Source: Pseudomonadota bacterium (GTDB lineage Bacteria; Pseudomonadota; Alphaproteobacteria; Rhizobiales; Devosiaceae). Taken from it: a stretch of DNA of 53,133 nt. The stretch is taken from contig JAEZKB010000200.1 of assembly GCA_023415605.1 (NCBI GenBank), forward strand, positions 1 through 53,133, written 5' to 3'. The notes under the pieces were generated by a model, which saw nothing but the letters and a program-made list of their open reading frames with translations, did not search any database and was not told the DNA's origin. Position 1 is the stretch's first letter. The number at the start of each line of letters is the position of its first letter. Of this stretch, positions 7,414 through 15,700 are shown in pieces. The position numbers were made by a program, and so were the translations under genes.

Positions 7414-7761
7414 GTGCTGCGGTTTACTTCCGTCACCCTCGTCGCTCTCGTCGCCGTAAGCGGCGCTGGCATCGGGCAGGAGGGAATCGACAACACGATC
7501 CGCAACGAAGGCTCCGATGTCGTTACAGGGAGCAACAGCTTCCCGCTGGCCGCCGACGGGATGGTGATCGACGACAATGTCGGCGGTCACTACGACGACG
7601 TGCCCCCCGGCGGAACGGCGACGTTCACCTTGACAAGCCTTGTTCAGTGCGAGCCGATAAGGTTCTACGTCCGGCTCAAGTCGCGGTCGGAGCGTGGCCA
7701 GGCGGATTTGCAGCTTGCAGTGGACACTTGCAACGACAAGACGATCGTCGTTCGGGATTAA
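7414..7761 (+). CDS. Secreted protein of the NSFP/VIDDN family (paralog 1)
   Basis: This 115-residue protein starts at GTG after AGGGA at good spacing and begins with a signal peptide (LRFTSVTLVALVAVSGAGIG). The mature protein holds NSFPLAADGMVIDDNVGG, PGGTATFTL, a Cys followed by a beta strand (CEPIRFYVRLKS), and a final DTC...IVVRD. The same ordered blocks occur in the gene at 12224, so the two are diverged paralogs. Two cysteines are shared and may form a disulphide. The conserved block suggests a compact beta-sandwich. No named domain is recognised. Confidence 0.7.
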   Translation: MLRFTSVTLVALVAVSGAGIGQEGIDNTIRNEGSDVVTGSNSFPLAADGMVIDDNVGGHYDDVPPGGTATFTLTSLVQCEPIRFYVRLKSRSERGQADLQLAVDTCNDKTIVVRD

Positions 7762-7922
7762 GTCGCGATATCCTCGACCATTCAGAGGCTGGACTTCACC
7801 GTAGTCAGCGTAGGGCCTGCTGCACACCCAAAGCATTCTGGAATATTTGTCTAGCCGCGACACCTAAGGACTTGCTTGTCTCCCGCGTCTCACCTCAAGA
7901 TCGCAGAAATTGGGGGTTGATC

Positions 7923-9179
7923 ATGGGTAGAACAGCAGTTCTCGCCATCGCTGTCGCAGCGTTCTTCGTCGGAATGTCGTTCGTGCCGGCAGCGCAGGCC
8001 GATGGCATCGAAGAATATAGTGCCCTACGGACCGCGCAGACGCTGGACGACCTTTGCCGCGTCCTCAAATTCGTTGAACGCAAGGTCGTCGACCAGGCGA
8101 GCTGGTCCCAGATTAGAACCACCGCGCAATATGGTTTCTGGCAGACGGATCGAATGACCAATGCAGAGTATCAGGGGTGGCTGGACGAACTCGACGCCGC
8201 TGCCGATGCCAAGGCCGCGGAAATCGGCTGCACGCAACCGGCCGAAACGTACTTGCTCAAGGCGCGAGGCGTGGCAAGCGCAGAAATCCTGCAGGGACTG
8301 ATCCTCGCGCACTATCTCGCCGGCCTGCCTGAGGAGGACTCGTACCGGCGCGACCTATCGCCCGAGGCGATGCAGGCCGCCGGCAGTTATCAGATGTTCC
8401 TGGAGCAGGTCTATCGCGAGCAGTACCCAGCCTTTCTCGACTACAACAAGCAGGCGGCCGCAGCCCGGCTCCCAGGAAACGGCATGCCGGTCTGCAACTT
8501 CCTCACGCCGCCGGAGACGCCCTGCTATGAGGCCTTTGGTGGCGGCATGGACGACGACTATTACAAGCGCATGACGGACGTTGTGAGCGCGGCCGGCATC
8601 ACTGACGATGTCTTGTTCGAAGTAGCCGCAGAAACGGCGGGCTATCGAGCGGTGGGAAGCTGGACGCAGAAAGCGTTCCTAGTTCCGCATCTGATGGAAC
8701 AACGCGAATTCCAACTCTTCGCCACCGTGCTCGACAATGGCCGAACCTTTAAACTGGAAAGTGGCGAACAGGTGTTCGGGGTGATCGCCGAACGTGAAGG
8801 CCGGCTTCGTTTCATGACCTTTGGCACCAATGCCGAAAAGCTGCGCGCTGGCGCCGTACGGCTTCTCGTTCGGACCGAACCGAAGCCGGAAAACCTGGCC
8901 GACTGGGAGGTCTACAACCTTGTCGATTTCCGCAGCCTCACCTTTCCATTCGACGGCGTGCTGCTCGATGAAAAATGCCTCGGCGGGCCCTGCTTCGAGT
9001 TTTCGGCTGAGGCCAGCACGGCGCTGCTCGAGATGGGCTTCGACGAGAAGGCCGAACTCTGGCTCTCTGCCAGCGCGGACGCAGCTCCGCGAGCAACGGC
9101 GGACTGGCTGAGCCGGAATACTTTCTACCCACAGCTCTTTTTCCGCATGCACGGCAAGGGGCCTGCGGCTTCAAACTAG
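7923..9179 (+). CDS. Secreted hypothetical protein, 418 residues
   Basis: The ATG is followed by a clear signal peptide (GRTAVLAIAVAAFFVGMSFV, then PAAQA-D). The frame is open further upstream, but that sequence overlaps the previous gene and is not protein-like. The mature protein is about 395 residues, acidic and mixed alpha/beta, with cysteines at DDLCRVL, EIGCTQP, PVCNFL, PPCYEAFG-type positions and CLGGPCFEF. No catalytic motif or repeat is visible. It lies 160 bases after the NSFP-family gene on the same strand. Export is well supported; function is unknown. Confidence 0.7.
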   Translation: MGRTAVLAIAVAAFFVGMSFVPAAQADGIEEYSALRTAQTLDDLCRVLKFVERKVVDQASWSQIRTTAQYGFWQTDRMTNAEYQGWLDELDAAADAKAAEIGCTQPAETYLLKARGVASAEILQGLILAHYLAGLPEEDSYRRDLSPEAMQAAGSYQMFLEQVYREQYPAFLDYNKQAAAARLPGNGMPVCNFLTPPETPCYEAFGGGMDDDYYKRMTDVVSAAGITDDVLFEVAAETAGYRAVGSWTQKAFLVPHLMEQREFQLFATVLDNGRTFKLESGEQVFGVIAEREGRLRFMTFGTNAEKLRAGAVRLLVRTEPKPENLADWEVYNLVDFRSLTFPFDGVLLDEKCLGGPCFEFSAEASTALLEMGFDEKAELWLSASADAAPRATADWLSRNTFYPQLFFRMHGKGPAASN

Positions 9180-9720
9180 ATAGGTCAATCCGGAAGCGCG
9201 GACTCGCAACCGCGCCGCGGCCTCGGCAATTGCTCACCGACGTCTAGATGCGCCGGCGCCCGACTGATCAGCCGTTTGCGAGAGGTGGTCGCTGGCGGTC
9301 GAGGTCTACGATCGGGAGATGGAGCGCCGCAACCGCGGGATGCGCGTCGCTGGCATTGGTGCTTCGTTGCCGATGTCGGTGGGTGGCGCTAGTGGGCCAG
9401 CATCGCGAGCCGCTGGGTCTCAGGCAGTGCCAGCATTTAATTGGCGAATATGGCCGACGGCGTTAAAGGCCGGCCCTGTAGCCAAGGTCCCGGACCCCAT
9501 CTGCGGACGGTCGCGCTCGCAAACCGGGTCGCAAAGCGTCTCGAATGCGTCGATGCGACACTCGATGCTTCGCACTTGACGTCTCGGAGGCCCTGGCGTT
9601 GGACTTCTCGTGCTGGGGCGAGCTGGCGATCGATGGCCAGGTGCATCAGTGAAGGCCGGCGTCACAGGCCGATTTTAGCTCCGCTTCTTAAAAACGCGGC
9701 CGCATTGAAGAGGGAAAAGA
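9180..9720. other. 541-base stretch with no convincing gene
   Basis: Several frames are open on both strands but are Arg/Ser/Cys-rich, overlap each other and lack binding sites or family motifs. The last 25 bases hold the GAGGGAAAAG ribosome-binding site of the next gene. I see no hairpin terminator with a T-run, no tRNA and no copy of the dispersed repeat. It may be decayed sequence. Confidence 0.4.
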
Positions 9721-10311
9721 ATGGAATTCTGGTTCTCGATCGGCAGCACCTACAGCTACCTCAGTGTCATGCGGCTGGCCAACGTCGCTGCCCAGACCGG
9801 TATCTCTTTTCGCTGGCAGCCCTTCAATGTGCGGACCTTGATGAGGGAGATGGACAACATCCCCTTTGCCAACAAGCCAACCAAGGCGGCCTACATGTGG
9901 CGCGACATTGCTCGTCGGGCCGAGATGTACGGGCTACAGCCGACGTTGCCGGCGCCGTATCCCTTGAAGCAACTTGAGCTGGCCAATCGTGTCGCCATTG
10001 TCGCAATGAATGAGGGTTGGCTGGAGCGTTACGGGCCGGCAACCTACAGGCGCTGGTTCGAGCACGGTGAACCCGCGGGCAGCGAGCCTAACCTGACTCG
10101 CTCGATCACAGAGTGCGGTGAGGATGCGGTGCGTGTTGTCGAAGCCGCGAACGATTCCACCGCCCACTCCGCACTGGAGATGGCGACGGACAAGGCTCGT
10201 CAGCTTGGCATATTTGGATCTCCCACTTTTGTGGTGGGCCAGGAGCTGTTCTGGGGCGATGACCGACTCGATGACGCGATTAGGTGGCGCGAACGCAGTG
10301 GATTGAGATGA
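9721..10311 (+). CDS. DsbA family / HCCA isomerase-type protein
   Basis: This 196-residue protein belongs to the thioredoxin-fold 2-hydroxychromene-2-carboxylate isomerase group (DSBA domain). It starts MEFWFSIGSTYSYLSVMRLA, where Ser replaces the redox CxxC of true DsbA, as in HCCA and kappa-class GST. The C-terminus carries the cis-proline segment GIFGSPTFVVGQELFWGDDR and then LDDAI. Family members isomerise aromatic-degradation intermediates or use glutathione. The substrate here is unknown, and no aromatic-degradation genes are nearby. The start is set by GAGGG before the ATG. Confidence 0.85.
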   Translation: MEFWFSIGSTYSYLSVMRLANVAAQTGISFRWQPFNVRTLMREMDNIPFANKPTKAAYMWRDIARRAEMYGLQPTLPAPYPLKQLELANRVAIVAMNEGWLERYGPATYRRWFEHGEPAGSEPNLTRSITECGEDAVRVVEAANDSTAHSALEMATDKARQLGIFGSPTFVVGQELFWGDDRLDDAIRWRERSGLR

Positions 10312-10340
10312 GGTTCGGCCGGTCACGTCGATGCAGCAAA

Positions 10341-10400
10341 CGTCCGCTTTCGGAGCCGAGCGGTCGCTCGTCAATGTTCGGAAATGGCCCGAAGCGTACG
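10341..10400. repeat. Dispersed intergenic repeat, copy E (diverged)
   Basis: The elements GAGCCGAGCGGTCGCTCGTC and AATGGCCCGAAGCGTACG reproduce the two-box layout of copies at 30659 and 26203, including the GGCCCGAAGCG core and the spaced CTCGTCAATG. It fills most of the gap between the HCCA-type gene and the 3' end of the MFS gene. Confidence 0.5.
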
Positions 10401-10414
10401 CTCGTGAATGTAGG

Positions 10415-11670
10415 TCACGTTAGCGTCGCACCCGTTTCCTGTACCGGCATCTCGGCTTTGCGGAAGCGACCCAAGGCCAGAGCCGCCGCCGCCAGCACTA
10501 TGATGGTGCCGCCGATCGCCAGCGCCACGCGATTGCCAAAGCTGTAGGCCAGCCACCCAGCGAGCGGCGCGGCCAAGGCCATCAGCCCCCAGTTGAACGA
10601 CCGGATCGTCGTGTTCATCCGGCCTCGCAAGTGCGGCGGGGTCACCGCGTTTCGATAGCTGCTCGACAGGGGTCCGGTACCCCGAAGCCCAAGCCGTAGA
10701 CAAGCTGCGCCGCGCAGATCATCCACAACGCACCGCCACCATTTGGCACCAAGGCGATGAGGAGCCAGCCCAAACCGGTACAGAGATCGGCCGCTGCCAC
10801 GACCATGCCCAGTCCCAGCTTGGCGGCGGTCCGCTCTGCCAGCGCCGCACCGACTATGCCCGCTGCGCCCGCACAGGCCTGCGTGAGGCCGATCGTTGCA
10901 CTGTCCAGTCCGATCGCGTTGGCGTGGAACACGTAGACGGTGGCTGCGATGCTGTTGCCGACGAACCAGGCGTGCAGGCTCGGCGCATATGGCGCTAGTG
11001 TGGGGTGGCGATAGACATAGGCGATGCCCTCCCTGAGGTCCGCAAGCACTGACTGGTGTACGCGCGGGCGTTCCTGATCTACATCCGGCACCCGCCAGAG
11101 CAACATTGCGGACACTGCGTAGGAGATGCCATTTGCCACCATGGTGAAGGGCGCACCGATGAGGCGCACGAGCAGACCGGCCGCAACCGGCCCCAACGTC
11201 TGCGCCACCGTATAGGTCTGCCCCAAAGCGACATTCCCTTTGGTCAGCAGTCGCGCCGGCAGCAGGTCAGCCACTAAAGACTGATGCGTGCCTCCGTTCA
11301 GCACGGCGACTGCACCGAGCGCAAACACTAGGGCTGCTAGGACCGGCACGGTCAGCCCACCACTTATGGCGAGGCCGGCGATCAGAAAGATGAGCAGGGA
11401 ACTGACGACATCCGTTCCCACCAGCAGGAGCTTACGCCGCACGCGATCGGCGATCACGCCAGAGATGAGGCCAAAGAGCAGGAAGGGCAGCCACTGCGCT
11501 GAGCGGACAAAGCCGATCTCGATTTGGTTAGCACCAATCGCCTCGATCATCAGGAACTGCAGGGCGAGCGAGAAGGTGAAGATGCCAAGGTTGGAAAGGG
11601 CGTCCGCGATCCAGAGTGGGTCGAACCCGGGGTGTCGTATCAGCGCTCTGAACCCGGACTTCTCGGCCAC
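10415..11670 (-). pseudogene. MFS transporter, disrupted by a frameshift
   Basis: The 5' part encodes about ten membrane helices of a major facilitator transporter, with the loop 2-3 motif GVIADRVRRKLLL near residues 75-87. It then runs into FGVPDPCRAAIETR and stops at 10642. The expected continuation, GPLSSSYRNAVTPPHLRGRM followed by two more helices (MALAAPLAGWLAYSFG, ALAIGGTIIVLAAAALAL), is present in another frame down to 10415. One lost base near 10676-10690, within TTCGGGGTACCGG, joins the two parts exactly (FGV-x-GPLSSSY). I chose the GTG start at 11670 because GAGGGAT precedes it; a TTG lies two codons earlier. An export function is likely for this macrolide-efflux-like family. Confidence 0.8.
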
Positions 11671-11875
11671 GGTCAATCCCTCAACCGTCGAGGCTTATGC
11701 CACAGGTCCGACTGCCGAACCATCGCCGCGCGGATCTACGCCTCCACTTCGGCGCTCTCAACACCGGCAAATCGCTGCTTCTGGCCCTAGCAGACGGTGG
11801 AATCGTTCTGGCGCTACGGCGTTGGTAGGCCTCTACCAGTTGCATGAAAAGCAACTGCCCGTTGATGACGATTTC

Positions 11876-12220
11876 CTACCGCTCCTTGTCAAGCAGGCCA
11901 GGAAACCAGCTCGAGACTTGCCGACGGAGGTTTCCGCAATTCGTTGGATCGATCTTGGCGAACATGCTGCGGGCGATCATCCACAATCGCACGCGTTCGG
12001 CCCGCGGACGCTGCTGAGCAGCCGCGCTCTGCCACACGCTGTTGCTCAGTGCAGTCCATTCTGAAGCGTCGAACTCCATTCCGGCCTGGGAACATTTTGC
12101 GACCGTAGCAACTATGGAGAGCTTGACGATCAGTACACCTTCGTCGTCGGCCTTTCCTGGTGCAGCTAGTAGCAACGTGGTGGCGAGCAAGGCAATCACG
12201 GCTAGGTTTCTCTTGGACAT
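11876..12220 (-). CDS. Small secreted hypothetical protein
   Basis: This 114-residue protein has a signal peptide (SKRNLAVIALLATTLLLAAP with GKA-D). The mature part is helical with two cysteines (AKCSQAGM and TNCGNL) and basic patches. The start ATG follows the upstream gene's stop by three bases (TAAGTGATG; a GTG directly before it could also start), so the two are almost certainly one unit. No named domain is recognised. Its tight linkage to an NSFP-family gene suggests the products act together outside the cytoplasm. Confidence 0.7.
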   Translation of the reverse strand: MSKRNLAVIALLATTLLLAAPGKADDEGVLIVKLSIVATVAKCSQAGMEFDASEWTALSNSVWQSAAAQQRPRAERVRLWMIARSMFAKIDPTNCGNLRRQVSSWFPGLLDKER

Positions 12221-12223
12221 CAC

Positions 12224-12565
12224 TTACCGGTCTGTGTCCTGGAGAACGAAGTTTTGGGCTTGGCAAGTGTCGACGCGGAAGACCTGGTCCCTGTCGTCGG
12301 CTCTGTCGCTCGCATAGCGGAAATACATCTCGACAAGTCCACAATCACCGACGTGACGGACGGTGCCACTGTCACCTGGCTGGACCGTATCCTCGTCGAG
12401 CCCGCCAATGTTGTCGTCGATGACTTCGCCGTCCCTGCCGATCGGGAAGCTGTTGACCGCCACCAGGACCTCGGTGCCTTGGTTCTGGATCGTTAGCACC
12501 GTCTCTCCAATTGCGGGTGTCGTTAGCAATAGGGCGACCGCGACAACGGTGCTAGGACGGTTCAT
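12224..12565 (-). CDS. Secreted protein of the NSFP/VIDDN family (paralog 2)
   Basis: This 113-residue protein has a signal peptide (NRPSTVVAVALLLTTPAIG). It shares ordered blocks with the gene at 7414: I-N-G-EV, then NSFPIGRDGEVIDDNIGG, a PG turn, a conserved Cys with a Y-R strand (CGLVEMYFRYAS), and DTC...FVLQD at the end. The frame is open for 75 more codons upstream, but the ATG used here gives the signal peptide. It heads a two-gene unit with the next small secreted protein and lies downstream of the giant type I secretion substrate on the same strand. Confidence 0.75.
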   Translation of the reverse strand: MNRPSTVVAVALLLTTPAIGETVLTIQNQGTEVLVAVNSFPIGRDGEVIDDNIGGLDEDTVQPGDSGTVRHVGDCGLVEMYFRYASDRADDRDQVFRVDTCQAQNFVLQDTDR

Positions 12566-12786
12566 GATCGGATTCTCGATAAGGCGAAGACCCTGCGCAT
12601 ATCGTTCGTGCATAATCAAGCGTCCGACCGGCCCCAAGGGATTAGCTGCGCCGTACCCGTAGAGAGTTTCGCTTTCGTTGACGAGTCTACTCGCTAGGCA
12701 GGTCCGGATTTCGGCGTCGAACGTCAGCATATGCCGCCAACGACCATCCGTGGTAACGCCCGGACCGATGGCCCGGGCGCTGTTCG

Positions 12787-15700
12787 TCACACCGTTCCGA
12801 TGCCAGAGATGTCAACGGTGCGATCGTCGAAGACCAAGGTCTCGAAGCCGGTGAGAATGTCGTAGGTGTCGTCGCCCGTAGTGCGCCACACGACGACGCC
12901 CTTGCCGTCCTGGGTGGCGCCCCAGCGGTAGTCGGTCGAGACGGCATCGATGATGAAGCGGTCAGCGGTCGACTTGCCGGTGAGGTGCTGGACAGCGTCC
13001 GGATCGTCGAGGACGTCCGGCGAGCCGGAACCCAGGATGCTGCTCACTTCGATCGACTTGTTGGTGAAGCGAATCGCTTCGAAGTTGAAGAGGATGTCGA
13101 AGCTGCCGCCCTTCCAGACCACGATGCCCTTGCCATCCTGGGTCGGGCCCCAGCTGTAGCCGTTGGACGTAGTGTTGAAGACGAACACGTCGCGACCGTC
13201 GCCGGCGTCGATAGTCTGGTTGGACGATGTGTTCTGGTAGAGCGTCTCGGCCGTCGTGGGTCGCGACACAGTGATGTTGAAGTCGTCGGTGGCCTTGGCG
13301 CCAGCATTGTCGGTGGCGGTCACTCGGACTGACACAGCGCCGGCATTGGCATCGGCGGGCGTGCCCGAAAAGGTCCGTGTGGCGGCGTTGAAGGTTAGCC
13401 ACGAGGGCAGCGCCGATCCATTTGCCAAGGTTGCCGAGTAGGTCAGCGTCGGGCTGTCCACATCGGCAAAGGCATTGGCAGGCACCACGAAGTTGAAGGC
13501 CGTGCCGGTGGTCGCGGTCGTATCCGCGATCGGGTTGGCCACCACTGGCGCGTCGTTGACGCCCGCGATGGTGAGGTTGAACGTATCGGACACCGTGCCG
13601 CCCTTGCCGTCGCTGGCGGTGACCTTGATTGAGATCGTGCCGACCTGCTGATCATCGGGCATGCCGGTGAAGGTTTCAGTGGCAGCGTTGTAGGTCAGCC
13701 AAGCCGGCAGGGGCTGACCGTTCTCGAGCGTAAAAGTTTTGGTCAGCGTGTCGCCGTCGGCATCGGCAAAGATGCCGGCCGGTAGCTTGAAGCTGAAGGC
13801 GACCTGCTCGGTGCCGGTAACGTCCAGGATCGGCGTCTGTACCGTTGGGGCGCGATTGGCTCCCGCGGGCGTGGTCAGCACGAAACTGTCGGAAACCGTG
13901 CCGCCCTTGCCGTCGCTGGCGGTGACGCGGACCGTGAGGTCCGACGCGCCGGCGGGTGGGATGCCGGAGAAGAGCCGCGAGGCGGCGTTGAAGGTCAGCC
14001 ATGTCGGCAGGGGGGCGCCGTTGTCCAGCGACGCGGTGAACGTCAGCGTATCACCATCCACGTCGCCGAATGCACCGGCCGGGACCACGAACGAGTATTC
14101 GCGGCCTTCGGTGGCAGACTGGTCTGCAATCGGCGAAAGCACCTTGGGTGCGTCGTTGACTGGAGTGATGACGATGTCGAAGGCATCCGAGGTGGTACCG
14201 CCACGGCCATCACTGACTGTGACTTCCACCGAAACCGTGCCGACTTGCGCATCGTCGGGCCGACCCGAGAACGTGCGGGTCGCGGCGTCGAACGAGAGCC
14301 ACGCCGGCAGCGCGGCGCCACCGGCCAGCCTGGCCGAGTAGGTCAGCGTGTCGTTGTTGGCGTCGGTGAAGGTGTTGGCCGGCAGGGTGAAGATGAAAGC
14401 CGCTTCTTCCGCCGTGGTCTGGTTGACGATCGGGTTGGCGACGATCGGAGCGAGGTTGGCGACGCCCGAGGTGACAAGGTTGAAGGTGTCGGTGACCGTG
14501 CCGCCGTTGCCGTCATTGACCACAAGGCTGATGACGAGGTCGGGCGAGCCGGCGGGTGCCGTGCCCGTGAAGGTCCAGGTCTCGGCGTTAAAGACGAGCC
14601 AGCCGGGCAGCGCCGCCCCATTCGACTGGGTAGCCGTCACGGTCAGCGTACTGTTGAGGTCAGCATCGGTGAAGGTGGACTGCGGAACCGTGAAGGTGAA
14701 GGCGGTGCCTTCGGTGATGGTCTGGTCCGGGAAGGCGACAGCCACGACCGGCATGTCGTTCACCGGGTTGACCCTGATCTGGAAGACGTCGGAGACCACC
14801 CCGCCGCGGCCGTCATTGGCGACAACGCGGACCGAGACGGTGCCCACGTCGGCGTCGTCCGGGCGGCCCGAGAAGGTACGGGTCGCAGCGTCGAACTTCA
14901 ACCAAGCGGGCAGCGGCATGCCGTTCTCGCGAAGAGCCGAGTAGGTCAACATGTCCCCGTTCGCATCGCTGAAGGTGACCGGTGGGATAGTGTAGCTGAA
15001 GTCGATTTCTTCAGCCGTCGTCTGGTCGGGGATCGCGACTGCCACGATCGGGGCAACGTTCACGGCAGTTGGCGTGGCCACGTCGAAGTCGTCCGAGACC
15101 GTGCCGCCCTTGCCGTCATTTGCGGTCACCCGCACCACGAGGTCGGCGGAGCCAGCCGGAGGCGTGCCAGAGAAGGTACGGGTCGCGGCATCGAAGGCGA
15201 GCCAAGAAGGCAGCGCTGCGCCGTTCGAGAGGGTCGCCGTGTAAGTCAGCGTGTCACCATCAACATCCGTGAAGGCGCCGGCAGGCACCTGGAAGGTGAA
15301 TGCGGTCCCTTCGCGAGCGGTCTGGTCGGCGATGGGGGCTGCGACGACGGGGGCGTCGTTGACCGGCGTGATGGTAATGTCGAACGTATCCGAGACCGTG
15401 CCACCCTTGCCATCATTGGCGGTGACGACGACCGTCACCTTGCCCACCTGGGCGTCGTCCGGACGCCCCGAGAAGGTCCGGGTAGCGGCGTTGAAGGTCA
15501 GCCAGCTCGGCAGCGCTGCGCCACCCGCCAAAGTTGTCGTCAGGGTCAGCGGGTCGCCGTTGACGTCGGCAAAAGTATTGGCCGGCACCGTAAAGGTGAA
15601 GTTGGCTTCCTCGGCGGTGGTCTGGTCGGCAATGGCGTTGGCAACCGTCGGCGGCGCATTTGGCGCCGGTGGATCGATGTCGAGCACGAAGCTGTCGGAT

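Noticed and set aside
9441..9977. 178-codon plus-strand frame before and overlapping the HCCA-type gene
   Set aside because: It overlaps 256 bases of a certain gene in another frame and is Arg/Cys/His-rich.
11288..12064. 258-codon plus-strand frame opposite the MFS gene
   Set aside because: It is antisense to clear membrane-helix coding sequence, with a Ser/Arg/Pro-rich product and no binding site.
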